In this document: one piece after another, positions 45,305 to 53,761 of the stretch
How positions within the stretch are numbered: the first letter of the stretch is position 1
Layout of the letters: every line of letters starts with the position of its first letter
Assembly (NCBI RefSeq): GCF_018449525.1
Contig: NZ_JAAVUS010000008.1
Span: forward strand, 186,001-250,000
From: Bradyrhizobium sp. dw_78
GTDB taxonomy: Bacteria; Pseudomonadota; Alphaproteobacteria; Rhizobiales; Xanthobacteraceae
Length of the DNA: 64,000 nt
Direction: 5' to 3'
Notes under the pieces: generated by a model
The model's input: the letters and a program-made list of their open reading frames with translations, nothing else
What the model was told of the DNA's origin: nothing
The model's database searches: none
Program-made: the position numbers and the translations under genes

Positions 45305-45611
45305 TTTTCGTCGTCGACGTCGCCGCGTCTGGGACGTGGAATAAGTTATGGGCGAAGTGATCTGTTCCAGGGATGCGTTTAGGAGGATGCGCTTGGGAGT
45401 TGCTCCGGCGATGCTTGGGACTTCTGTCCATGGTAAGCTCTTCAGTCGGGCAGGCGGGCCGTTATCGACCTCGATCCGGCAGGTTTATGAAACAATGTCA
45501 GCTTTCAGACGAGTGAAGACGTCGCTGGATACAATTAAACCGATCCGTCGGTGCTTGTGAGCCGTCGCGGATGTGAGCCTTGTTAGAATCGGCTCTGTCC
45601 GGAATTACACC
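45305..45611. other. Gap between hyuA and a convergent GntR gene
   Basis: About 300 bases lie between the stops of hyuA (plus) and the GntR regulator (minus). A 70-codon open frame at 45348-45560 has no good ribosome site and no recognisable sequence, so I do not call it. I see no strong terminator hairpin. Confidence 0.5.
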
Positions 45612-46337
45612 TCACCCAGCCGACGCCTCGAGCGTCCTGGTGAGACCTCGCAAAGGAAGCGATCGGATCATTGCCGATTTCAAGTAGATGACGTGATCGC
45701 GCATGAGCATTTCAGCGCGCCACGGCTCCCGGCCGACAATCGCCTCGAACACCCGCTGATGGTCATCATGGCGCCGCCGCACGTCGCGGTGTTCAAACTC
45801 CACAATGATGCGCGGCGAGGAGATCGGTACTTGCCGGCACAGGCGCACCATATCCCGCAGCATGCGAGAGCCGGCTGCAGCATGAATGGTTTCGTGGAAG
45901 GCGGCATTGATCGCGCTATAGAGAACCCGGTCCTGTTGCACCAACACGCCGGCAGCCAAAAGTCGGTCGCCGTCACAAAGCGACTGCTCCAGGGCAGTCT
46001 GATGCTCCGCGGACAAGCCACGTTCCGCAGCCAGCCGTGCAGCAAGTCCTTCCAGAACGGCCCGAACTTCAAAGGCGTAAACGATCTCGGCTACCGAGAA
46101 CTCCCGCATTCGGTATCCGTGGTTAGGAACATAATCGAGCAATCCGTCCGAGGCGAGTTTCTGGAGGGCGGCGCGAACCGGGGTGCGAGAAGCTCCGAGC
46201 TGCTCCGTTAGCCGGACCTCCTGAAGTCGTTCACCTGGCGCGAACTGCCCGTTCAGGACCGCATCACGGAGCTTTTCGAAAATTGAATCTGATCGAGTCG
46301 ATTGAGCGAGCGACGTATTCGCGAGTCGTTGGTTCAT
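45612..46337 (-). CDS. GntR-family regulator, FCD (FadR) subgroup
   Basis: A 241-residue regulator. The N-terminal winged helix-turn-helix reads IFEKLRDAVLNGQFAPGERL and EQLGASRTPVRAALQKLASD, and the C-terminal helical FCD domain has VRAVLEGLAARLAAERGL and INAAFHETIHAAAGSRML with a conserved metal-binding His. It is transcribed away from the alpha/beta hydrolase and ABC genes, with two TGTATACA palindromes in the gap. It probably represses that operon until an intermediate binds. Confidence 0.93.
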   Translation of the reverse strand: MNQRLANTSLAQSTRSDSIFEKLRDAVLNGQFAPGERLQEVRLTEQLGASRTPVRAALQKLASDGLLDYVPNHGYRMREFSVAEIVYAFEVRAVLEGLAARLAAERGLSAEHQTALEQSLCDGDRLLAAGVLVQQDRVLYSAINAAFHETIHAAAGSRMLRDMVRLCRQVPISSPRIIVEFEHRDVRRRHDDHQRVFEAIVGREPWRAEMLMRDHVIYLKSAMIRSLPLRGLTRTLEASAG

Positions 46338-46368
46338 TCACCGGCCATCCGAGGGTTGTGGCAAAAGG

Positions 46369-46376
46369 TGTATACA
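46369..46376. promoter_or_regulatory. Candidate GntR operator 1 (TGTATACA)
   Basis: The palindrome TGTATACA in context GGTGTATACATTATA lies 32 bases before the GntR start codon. The same core with the same trailing TTAT recurs at 46497. FadR-subgroup GntR proteins favour T-x-GT-x-AC-x-A sites, which this matches. Confidence 0.6.
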
Positions 46377-46496
46377 TTATAGCCTGCACCAGCAACCGCT
46401 CGGCCGCCGCGACGCAAGAAAAATCATAAAATATGCCGATGCAATACTCTCCTTGCCTTCTCTTTGCGCGTAGTCTGCCTGGGCAATACGCAAATT

Positions 46497-46504
46497 TGTA
46501 TACA
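46497..46504. promoter_or_regulatory. Candidate GntR operator 2 (TGTATACA)
   Basis: The second TGTATACA, in context TTTGTATACATTATGG, lies 112 bases before the alpha/beta hydrolase start. Its 11-base extended match to site 1 (TGTATACATTA) supports a shared binding protein. The two centres are 128 bases apart, so the regulator could control its own gene and the divergent operon. Confidence 0.6.
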
Positions 46505-46615
46505 TTATGGTTTGACTCACCTCGCTGCGTATTCCAGTGTCGCGCTATCGGCGAAGATCCTTCCGCAATTTGAACTGTACTTAGCCGCGGCCCAAATGGC
46601 GTTGTCACGAGTTCT

Positions 46616-47446
46616 ATGCGAACCGAACTGATATCAATTGAGACTGACACAGCGCCCCTTGATGGAGCTCTGTACCAGCCAGACAATCAGCCGGTACGGG
46701 GCGCCGTTCTGCTGTTTCACGGCAACGTCATGAATTTCTACAGCGGCATGCTGCGATTCTTGCCGCCCGCGCTGACTTCCCTTGGCTTCGTCTGCCTGGC
46801 CTTCAACCGGCGCTCGCACGATATTCTAGCTACCTATGACAGCCGGGCTGCAGTCGGTGGCGCGTTCCAATTGGTTGCGCGCGATATCGAGGATAATCGC
46901 ATAGCTGCAGCATGGCTGGCCCAGCGTGGTCATCCCAATCCGATCGTGATTGGACACAGCAATGGCGGCATGTTGGCGACGCAGCACGTCTGCGATCATC
47001 CGGAAACTCCCGCGCTGGTTCTGCTTTCAGCGCACCGCGGCGGAAAGATCGACGAAGCGTTACGCGCCGGTACGCGTGGCAATGGCATGATGACCGAGGA
47101 TGGGCACCTTGCGTTCAAGGCGGAGGCCCTAAGGCTTGTCAACGAAGGGCGTGGAAATACGCTCATGGTCATGCCCGGCTGGTGGCATGTGATTACGGCG
47201 GAGACTTACCTGGACCGCATCAGCAACATGCCGGATGTCATCGCCAATGCAAGCCGCATCACTTGTCCGGTCCTTTATGTGCGCGGCGACGAGGAAGTGC
47301 CGAGCCAGTATCCTGCGGAGGAGTTCAAAGCGGCCGCGGCTGGCCCATGCGACATCCGCATCATTCCCGATTGCGACCACTATTACAGGGGTCGTAGCGA
47401 TGCCGTCACCGCTGTGGTCACGAAGTGGCTGCAGAAGCTGCCATGA
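46616..47446 (+). CDS. Alpha/beta hydrolase
   Basis: A 276-residue alpha/beta-fold hydrolase. The nucleophile elbow is VIGHSNGGM with Ser115, the oxyanion segment is LLFHGNVMNFY, and the catalytic His is probably in PDCDHYYRGR near residue 259, with an Asp in RGDEEVP. The insert between strands carries GWWHVITAETYLDRISN. There is no signal peptide, so it acts in the cytoplasm. It is the first gene of the operon with the ribose-type importer and overlaps it by four bases. It probably cleaves an ester or amide of the imported compound. Confidence 0.88.
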   Translation: MRTELISIETDTAPLDGALYQPDNQPVRGAVLLFHGNVMNFYSGMLRFLPPALTSLGFVCLAFNRRSHDILATYDSRAAVGGAFQLVARDIEDNRIAAAWLAQRGHPNPIVIGHSNGGMLATQHVCDHPETPALVLLSAHRGGKIDEALRAGTRGNGMMTEDGHLAFKAEALRLVNEGRGNTLMVMPGWWHVITAETYLDRISNMPDVIANASRITCPVLYVRGDEEVPSQYPAEEFKAAAAGPCDIRIIPDCDHYYRGRSDAVTAVVTKWLQKLP

Positions 47447-49017
47447 CCAGCGGTCCCTCGCGCGAAAATGGGAGAGTTCCGCCGCCTGCGACAGGCCTTT
47501 CGGCCATTGGGATTTCAAAGCGCTTCGGCGGAGTCGACGCGCTGGCTGACGTAGATCTGGTCATTCGGCGAGGTGAAGTGCATGGGCTGGTCGGAGAAAA
47601 CGGCGCCGGCAAATCCACGCTGATCAGAATTCTTTCAGGCGGACTCAAGCCGGATCGCGGTAGTGTGCATTTTGACGGCGCGCTACGCAGCTACTCCTCG
47701 CCGGCCGATTCACGAAAAGATGGTGTAGTTACCATTTTTCAGGAACTGGCCATCGTTCCCGAACTGACCGTGGCCGAGAACATCGTGCTCGGCGCAGAAC
47801 CCGGCTTTGATCCGTTTCGGCTCACTCTTTCCCGGCAGCGCGCAAATCAGATCGCTGTTCGTGTTCTTCGAAGATTGGGAGGCGGCGCGATCGCTCCGCA
47901 ACGTCGCGCCGGAAGTCTGTCTATCGCTGAGCGCCAACTCGTCGAGATCGCGCGCGCCATAGCTCTGGACGCACAATTCTTCATCATGGATGAACCAACA
48001 GCTTCCTTGTCTCCACGGGAGACGAGCGCGCTACTGGATGTTATTCGGCAGCTTCGGACCGAAGGAAAAGCAATCCTTTTCGTGTCTCACCATCTGGAGG
48101 AAGTGCTTCAGATTTCCGATCGTGTCACTGTCCTGAGGGGCGGTCGTGGAATAACGACGTTGCCCGCGCAAGATGTCACAAGCGAACGTCTTATCGAACT
48201 CATGATCGGCCGTTCGATGGATACATTCTATCCGCCGCGCATTCCGTCGTCCGGGCCAACTGTTCTTTGCGTCAAAAATTTGAGCCGGCCTCCCTCCTTC
48301 GAGGGTATTTCCTTCGATTTACGCCGCGGTGAGATCCTGGGCTTCGCGGGCCTCGTTGGTGCAGGCCGTACCGAGATCATGCGTGCGATTTTTGGCTTGG
48401 ACAGGCCGCTCGGTGGCACGATCGAGATCGACGGCAAGCCGGTGGCGTTCCGATCGCCGAGAGAAGCCGTTCGAGCGGGTATGGCGTTTGTCTCGGAAGA
48501 TCGCAAAGGCGAAGGTCTTATCGGGCAATTGAGCGGGCGCGAGAACCTCGTGATGACCGCCGCCTCCGAGGGGAGGTCGAGCATCTTCGTCCGCCGCGCC
48601 CGAATTCGCGCGCTATCGGACAGGGTTCGGCAAAAGCTTCAGATCCGGGGATCGCTCGACATACCGGTCGTCGGCCTGTCCGGTGGCAATCAGCAGAAGG
48701 TAGTGATCGGCAAATGGCTGCTCGGAAATCCGCGCATCATAATCTTCGATGAGCCAACGCGTGGCATCGACATTGGGGCCAAGGCCGAGGTCTACAGAAC
48801 CATCCAGCAGGCCGCCCAGGATGGCGCGGCCGTACTCCTGGTATCGTCGGAATTGTCCGAGGTGATGCATGTCGCGCATCGCATCATCGTGATATCCGGG
48901 GGACGGATGACGGCCGAAATGACCGCTGACGAGTTCGATGAACGGAAGCTGTTGAAGGCGGCGTTTGCGGCTCACCTTTCCAGCTTGACGACGAATGAAG
49001 CGGCGGAAGTGGCATGA
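47443..49017 (+). CDS. Ribose-type ABC importer ATPase (two ATPase domains)
   Basis: A 524-residue tandem ATPase of the RbsA/MglA group. Domain 1 has Walker A GENGAGKST at 51-59, LSIAERQLVEIARAI and FFIMDEPTASLSP. Domain 2 has the degenerate Walker A GLVGAGRTE, LSGGNQQKVVIGKWL and IIIFDEPTRGIDIGAKAEV. The ATG at 47443 overlaps the hydrolase stop (ATGA). The importer could carry a sugar, nucleoside or related small molecule; the neighbouring amidohydrolase favours a nitrogenous ligand. Confidence 0.94.
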   Translation: MTSGPSRENGRVPPPATGLSAIGISKRFGGVDALADVDLVIRRGEVHGLVGENGAGKSTLIRILSGGLKPDRGSVHFDGALRSYSSPADSRKDGVVTIFQELAIVPELTVAENIVLGAEPGFDPFRLTLSRQRANQIAVRVLRRLGGGAIAPQRRAGSLSIAERQLVEIARAIALDAQFFIMDEPTASLSPRETSALLDVIRQLRTEGKAILFVSHHLEEVLQISDRVTVLRGGRGITTLPAQDVTSERLIELMIGRSMDTFYPPRIPSSGPTVLCVKNLSRPPSFEGISFDLRRGEILGFAGLVGAGRTEIMRAIFGLDRPLGGTIEIDGKPVAFRSPREAVRAGMAFVSEDRKGEGLIGQLSGRENLVMTAASEGRSSIFVRRARIRALSDRVRQKLQIRGSLDIPVVGLSGGNQQKVVIGKWLLGNPRIIIFDEPTRGIDIGAKAEVYRTIQQAAQDGAAVLLVSSELSEVMHVAHRIIVISGGRMTAEMTADEFDERKLLKAAFAAHLSSLTTNEAAEVA

Positions 49018-50018
49018 GCGCCGAAGGTCGTATTGATATGCCGCAATCCGGCGCTGCCGCACAGACCCCTCAAGAAAGGACGTTGTCCGGGCGGTTGCTT
49101 CCGTGGCTTCAGAGCGCCGGCCTTCCCATCGCGCTCGTTGCCCTTGTCCTCTTTTTTTCAATCAAATCCGACCTGTTTTTGACCGCGCAAAATCTTCGGA
49201 ATGTCGGTCTGCAGGCTGCAGCGCTGGCTGCCGTCTCCTGCGGCCAAATGATCGTCATTTTGACTTCGGGACTGGATCTGTCGGTGGGCGCAACAGTGGC
49301 GCTGGTCAGCGTCATCACGGCTCTCGCGATCAATCATTTCGGTGTCGCGGCCGGTATCCTTTGCGGAATAGCGACCGGCGTTGCGATCGGCGTCATCAAT
49401 GGCATTTTGATTACGTGGTTTCGCGTCTTCCCCTTCATCGCGACATTGGCAATGATGTCGGTGCTCTCTGGCCTGGCATTGTCGCTCAGCGGAGGAACTC
49501 CCGTTACAGGCTTGCCGCCGGAGTTTACGTTACTCGCCTATTCCAGGATCGGCGGCGTGCCGATACCCTTGATCGTATCAGTAACGGTTCTCGTTCTAGC
49601 CTTTCTCTTTCTGCGCTACTTGCGGCTTGGCCGTTACATGTATGCTGTCGGCGGCAACCGGCTGGCAGCGATCCTTTCCGGCCTTAACGTTTCTGCCGTT
49701 ATCATTACGGCATATGCAATGTGTTCCGCTTGCGCTGCGGTTGGGGCAATCATTCTAAGTGCGCGCGTGGGGTCCGGCCAACCTTCGCTTGGCGGTTCGT
49801 TGCCGCTCGAGTCGGTTGCGGCCGTCGTTCTCGGCGGCGTGTCGCTGTTTGGAGGTCGCGGCTCGGTTTTCCAGGTTGCCGTTGGTGTTGCGTTCGTCAG
49901 CATTCTGTCAAACGGACTGAACCTGTTGAACGTGAGCTCGTACACGCAAATGATGGTCGTGGGAGCCACGCTGATCGTTGCCGTAACCTTCGATCAGCGG
50001 TTTGTCGCAAGGGTCTAG
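49014..50018 (+). CDS. Ribose-type ABC importer permease
   Basis: A 334-residue permease of the RbsC group. Characteristic segments are LDLSVGATVALVSVITALAI near residue 87, GVINGILITWFRVFPFIATL and GGVSLFGGRGSVFQVAVGVA. The start overlaps the ATPase stop (ATGA). Only one permease gene is present, so it probably works as a homodimer, as in the ribose system. Confidence 0.94.
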   Translation: MSAEGRIDMPQSGAAAQTPQERTLSGRLLPWLQSAGLPIALVALVLFFSIKSDLFLTAQNLRNVGLQAAALAAVSCGQMIVILTSGLDLSVGATVALVSVITALAINHFGVAAGILCGIATGVAIGVINGILITWFRVFPFIATLAMMSVLSGLALSLSGGTPVTGLPPEFTLLAYSRIGGVPIPLIVSVTVLVLAFLFLRYLRLGRYMYAVGGNRLAAILSGLNVSAVIITAYAMCSACAAVGAIILSARVGSGQPSLGGSLPLESVAAVVLGGVSLFGGRGSVFQVAVGVAFVSILSNGLNLLNVSSYTQMMVVGATLIVAVTFDQRFVARV

Positions 50019-50063
50019 GGAATTCGACTCGTTTTTACGTATGCACCAGGAAGGAGTTAATCA

Positions 50064-51005
50064 ATGACACCAAAGGTTTTGCGAACGGCTGCAGCAATGG
50101 CAATTGCACTGTTCATCGGAGCGTCCCCGACCTTGGCCGCCGACAAGCTTGGCGCCAGCCTGCCTCTGGCTCAGGGGCCTTTCTTCACGGCGCAAATCTA
50201 CGGAATGACGGATGAGGCAAAGAAGCTGGGCTATGACTTGGTCGTTCTCGACGCTGGCGGTTACGGCAAGGTCGACAAGCAAGTCAGCGATGTTGAAAAT
50301 CTGATGGCTCAGAAGGTGAAGGCGATTTTGCTCAATCCCGCTGATCCCACTTCATTCGCAGGCGTTTTAGCCGAGGCAAAAGCAGACCACGTCCCCGTGG
50401 TCGGCGCGGGCATGCCTTTTGCCGGCACCGACGGGTCGGTCTCGCCAAGTCACTGCGAAATCGGTAAGGCGCTGGCTGAGGGAGCCAAGGCGCTGCTGCC
50501 GAACGGCGGTCAACTCGCCGCGCTGGTCGGGCCCGCCGCCGGATTCTGGGCCACGGAGCGCTGGCGCTGCTTTAAGGAGCAAATCGCAGGTACCAAGATC
50601 CAGATTGTGGCCGAGCAAGCCAGTGAACCAGACGCGGCAGTCGGTCTTTCGATTGCCACCGATATCCTGCAACGCTTTCCGGCGGTGCAGGTTCTTTATG
50701 GAGCCGACGATACCGTTGGCGTTGGAGCCGCAAAGGCGGTTCAAGCGAACGGCTCTTGCGGTAAAGTGAAAGTGTTGACCGCCGTGTTAGGCGATACAAC
50801 CGAAGAACTTATGAAGGCGGGCTGCATGGATTACGTGGTCGCGCTGCAAGTGGTGGAAGTCGGACGAAAGTCCGTCGACATGGCGGACAAGCTCATCAAG
50901 GCGCAGAAGCTCGATACAAAAGATCTCGTGATCCCTGTCGTTGCGGTGACCCCGAAGAACCTGGGTAGCGTCGATCTTTCGACGATACGTCCTCCTTCCC
51001 ATTGA
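50064..51005 (+). CDS. Ribose-type ABC importer periplasmic binding protein
   Basis: A 313-residue receptor of the RbsB/sugar-binding group. The signal peptide is MTPKVLRTAAAMAIALFIGA with cleavage near TLAAD. The mature protein has the usual pattern ASLPLAQGPFFTAQIYGM, VKAILLNPADPTSFAG and VQVLYGADDTVGVGAAKAV. GGAG (AGGAAGGAG) precedes the ATG. It is the last gene of this transporter operon. The ligand is not evident. Confidence 0.92.
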   Translation: MTPKVLRTAAAMAIALFIGASPTLAADKLGASLPLAQGPFFTAQIYGMTDEAKKLGYDLVVLDAGGYGKVDKQVSDVENLMAQKVKAILLNPADPTSFAGVLAEAKADHVPVVGAGMPFAGTDGSVSPSHCEIGKALAEGAKALLPNGGQLAALVGPAAGFWATERWRCFKEQIAGTKIQIVAEQASEPDAAVGLSIATDILQRFPAVQVLYGADDTVGVGAAKAVQANGSCGKVKVLTAVLGDTTEELMKAGCMDYVVALQVVEVGRKSVDMADKLIKAQKLDTKDLVIPVVAVTPKNLGSVDLSTIRPPSH

Positions 51006-51084
51006 TCGGGCGGCGGCGCTGCGTGACTTCCGGACGCTCATCGCCGCGAGGTTCTACGCCTAAGCACGACTCCGGTTGCGCTTG

Positions 51085-51185
51085 GAGCATTTTGAGCGAA
51101 GTGGATACCGGTTCGCGTGAAGAAGATGCGCCAAAACAAGAATCCAGAGATTCGGCTCTTAGCTCAATCAGAGCCGAATCTCTGG
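51085..51185. repeat. Dispersed repeat with long palindrome, copy D
   Basis: GAGCATTTTGAGCGAAGTGG, then ATACCGGTTCGCGTGAAGAA, GCGCCAAAACAAGAATC and the palindrome CCAGAGATTCGGCTCT-(10 bases)-AGAGCCGAATCTCTGG at 51144-51185. This is the best-preserved copy: the 16-base arms match perfectly. It lies between the convergent binding-protein and amidohydrolase genes, where it may also serve as a terminator. Confidence 0.75.
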
Positions 51186-51210
51186 GATGATGTGCAAGGA
51201 TAGAGCTTGA

Positions 51211-52692
51211 TTAGTGAACGTGAGGTTCGAACGCTGGCGCGTCCGCAACCAATCCGCTGCAATACTGGCCAACGATCGGCTGAAAGCGTTCGATCATTGT
51301 CTTCAAGGAGGCTGTTGTTCCAATCAAATCTTCAGCCAGCGATCGCGCGCGCTGAACCAGATTGGGATAGTCGATGGTAAGATGCTTTCCATTCTCGTAG
51401 AGCATCTTCCCGGCAACCATCACACCTTTAATCGCGCTGCCGTCTTCCCCGTAAACGATTTGGTTGACCGGATTGCCCAGGGGCACGAGCGGACCTGAGC
51501 TGAGATCGAGGAAAACCAGGTCAGCCATGGCGCCAACCTTGATGGCGCCGATGTCGCTGCCAAAGCCAAGCGCCTTGGCGCCCCCGACAGTGCCGGCATG
51601 CAGAGCCTCTCGGGCTGACAGCCAAAGCTGGTTGCTCCGTTCCGACAGTCGCGAGACCAAGGCCGCGAGCCGAATCGCCTCAAACAGATTCAACGTATCG
51701 GAGGTCACGGCCGCATCGGTACCGATCGCAACATTGATGCCCGCTGTGAGCATGCGTCGGACCCGCGCGACACCGGAGCCAAGCCGTAAATTGCTGGTCG
51801 GATTATGCGACACGGAGCAGCCATGTTCGGCGAGAAGGCTCATATCATTGTCATCCAGCCATACACCGTGAGCGGCGGTAAATTTCGGGGATAGAAGTCC
51901 AAGTTTGGCCAGATGCGATACCGCTGTTGAATTGTGGACCCGCGGCGCAACGATGGACTGCATCCGCGATTCGGCAACATGCATTTGCAGGCCGATCTCA
52001 TAGTCGTTGGCAAGATCGCGGCAAGCGATCAGGAATTCGTCCGTGCAGTGGTGGGGTATCGTTGGCGCAAGCGCGGGCCTGATCAAAGTTCGATCGAAAG
52101 CCCAGTTCTGTAGGATGCTGCGGCAGCGTGCGATCGATTCTTGATGTGAGGCAAAGCGGATGCCGTCCGCCTCCTTTCGAACCGGTTCTGGCATTACTTC
52201 AAGTAGACCCGGTATCGATTGATAGAATGAACGATCGGCCATCATCGGCGCGATCACAGCCCTCATTCCGATATCGTTGTAGGCTCGCGCGACCGCTTCA
52301 ACGCCTTCGCGGGTGGGAGCCGGGAATTCGCTGAAGAGATCGTAGGCCGCCGTACAACCCTTGCGTACGAGTTCGGCTGCACTCAGTAGCGCCGCGACAT
52401 AATGAATCTCGGGGTTGCGCCGTCCGCCGAGCCAAGGAAACGCGTTTAGCAGAAGCTCCAAATTCCAGTTCTCGTTCATTCCCCTGGATAAACTCATCTG
52501 TCCGTGGGTATGCGCGTTAACCAGGCCCGGCATGATCAGGCGCTCTGTCGCATCGACCCGGCATGCGTCCGCGACCGGCGTTTGGGGCGGAACGATATCC
52601 TTGATCCGGCCGTCTTCGACAACGAGGTCGCAAGACCGACCCGGTCCGTCATCCGGTTGCAGCACCAGTCCGCCAACAATATGCTGCCGCAT
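51211..52692 (-). CDS. Amidohydrolase, TrzN/AtzB/SAH-deaminase-like
   Basis: A 493-residue metal-dependent amidohydrolase. The metal ligands appear as His61 and His63 (NAHTHGQMSLSRGM), a His in LQMHVAESRM, a His in TAAHGVWLDD, and an Asp in AIGTDAAV. This set is that of the group that deaminates or dechlorinates N-heterocycles, including guanine deaminase, S-adenosylhomocysteine deaminase and triazine hydrolases. I start at the ATG at 52692 (MRQHIVGGLVLQPDD). It is convergent with the ribose-type importer and may act on the imported compound. The exact substrate cannot be told. Confidence 0.9.
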   Translation of the reverse strand: MRQHIVGGLVLQPDDGPGRSCDLVVEDGRIKDIVPPQTPVADACRVDATERLIMPGLVNAHTHGQMSLSRGMNENWNLELLLNAFPWLGGRRNPEIHYVAALLSAAELVRKGCTAAYDLFSEFPAPTREGVEAVARAYNDIGMRAVIAPMMADRSFYQSIPGLLEVMPEPVRKEADGIRFASHQESIARCRSILQNWAFDRTLIRPALAPTIPHHCTDEFLIACRDLANDYEIGLQMHVAESRMQSIVAPRVHNSTAVSHLAKLGLLSPKFTAAHGVWLDDNDMSLLAEHGCSVSHNPTSNLRLGSGVARVRRMLTAGINVAIGTDAAVTSDTLNLFEAIRLAALVSRLSERSNQLWLSAREALHAGTVGGAKALGFGSDIGAIKVGAMADLVFLDLSSGPLVPLGNPVNQIVYGEDGSAIKGVMVAGKMLYENGKHLTIDYPNLVQRARSLAEDLIGTTASLKTMIERFQPIVGQYCSGLVADAPAFEPHVH

Positions 52693-52913
52693 TATTTCAC
52701 CCGTTTTCTTTTCGTTAAAGCTACCGTATCGCACATATTATAGCGATCGAATGGCGTTAGGCGACATTCAGTCGGCTGGATTATGCTCCGAATAGCGAAA
52801 AGTCTCCAAGAGTCCGTTTGAAAACCATGGATGGGCGATGCTACGGATGAGGAGTGCGGTGGTTCGTTCGCGCGGCCGGCACAAGGCGGCCGTAACCAGC
52901 GGCTGGCCTGTAC

Positions 52914-53213
52914 CTAGTTCATTGTTCTCTGCACGAACGCCGATCCTTGCGTCATCACGCACAGGTACGAATAGGTTTCTTGTTCACCTTCCGTCACGAC
53001 ATCGATGTCCACGATGATCGGTCGCGCCTGGCCCTTCCACGTCGCCAGGACCGCTGCCGGGACGGGACGAGTCCGGGATCCCTTGACCGCGAGGCCGGTG
53101 ATGTGCGGCAGCGCGCCCGCAGCCTTGGAGAGGCAGGCCTGATCGATGCGGGCGCAAGCGTTCGAAACAGCAAACAGCGTCGCCGAAACGGCGACCGTCA
53201 ACGTGATATGCAT
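52914..53213 (-). CDS. Small secreted protein of unknown function
   Basis: A 99-residue protein with a signal peptide (MHITLTVAVSATLFAVSNAC, cleaved near ACARI). The mature part has cysteines in QACLS and YLCVM and a beta-rich middle (PAAVLATWKGQARPIIVDID). An in-frame ATG at 53234 is another start; neither has a strong ribosome site. I recognise no family. It is in a thinly coding stretch, so confidence is moderate. Confidence 0.6.
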   Translation of the reverse strand: MHITLTVAVSATLFAVSNACARIDQACLSKAAGALPHITGLAVKGSRTRPVPAAVLATWKGQARPIIVDIDVVTEGEQETYSYLCVMTQGSAFVQRTMN

Positions 53214-53314
53214 TCGATGGCTGCGGCGCATCATGGAAATAGAACATACAATTGTCGAACTGTCGAACGGCCGGTCGCGAGTCCGCTGATGTGGTCATTG
53301 ATGTGCGGCAGGTG

Positions 53315-53370
53315 GGCAACATGTCCCGCCGCTTTCGTAACGGGATACGTTCGTGGCGGGACATGTTGCC
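53315..53370. repeat. Long inverted repeat with 16-base perfect arms
   Basis: GGCAACATGTCCCGCC (53315-53330) and GGCGGGACATGTTGCC (53355-53370) are perfect complements separated by 24 bases. A 14-base direct match to the left arm (ACATGTCCCGCCGC) recurs at 53837-53850, and a shorter GACATGTCC lies near 53925. It lies between the secreted and crystallin-like genes and could be a mobile-element remnant or a strong RNA hairpin. Confidence 0.65.
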
Positions 53371-53416
53371 GTGGTCGCGCGACTATACGCGGCGTAATCG
53401 GATCGTCTAGCGTCCG

Positions 53417-53761
53417 TTACAGCTTCGATGAGACCAGCCTGCCTGGCGCGGTCGAAACGTGACCCGCAGGTTTCGCTAAGGCGGTGTCGATGGGTTGCAG
53501 CGACGAAATGCTGTTGATCGCGTTACCGCCCAGATACTGCCCGAGCTGCGTATAGAGTCCGGGGCCGAGCGTACCGAGATAGGATGGCTGCTCGAAATTC
53601 CAGTCCCTGAAGAATTGCCACTCGCCTTCAAGGACGACGATCGACTGCGTCTTGTCGTTCATGGAGTCGTCGTCGGAGGCATTGAGGTTGGCTTCGGCCC
53701 GGAAGACATGCTTGTGATTGCCATGAAAGAAGGGCTTTTCAAATAATATGACGTGAGCCAT
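53417..53761 (-). CDS. Beta/gamma-crystallin-like protein
   Basis: A 114-residue protein without a signal peptide. It starts MAHVILFEKPFFHGNHKHVF; the aromatic and Gly pattern and the following strands (SIVVLEGEWQFFRDWNFEQP, YLGTLGPGLYTQLGQ, then NAINSISSLQPI) fit a single beta/gamma-crystallin domain of two Greek-key motifs. The sequence ends with an Ala/Pro/Ser tail. Microbial members often bind calcium, but I cannot see a clean N/D-N/D-x-x-S/T-S site: NSISS is the nearest. AAGGAGAAG precedes the ATG. Confidence 0.72.
   Translation of the reverse strand: MAHVILFEKPFFHGNHKHVFRAEANLNASDDDSMNDKTQSIVVLEGEWQFFRDWNFEQPSYLGTLGPGLYTQLGQYLGGNAINSISSLQPIDTALAKPAGHVSTAPGRLVSSKL

Noticed and set aside
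45348..45560. 70-codon plus-strand frame after hyuA
   Set aside because: No ribosome site, no hydrophobic or domain pattern, low coding character.
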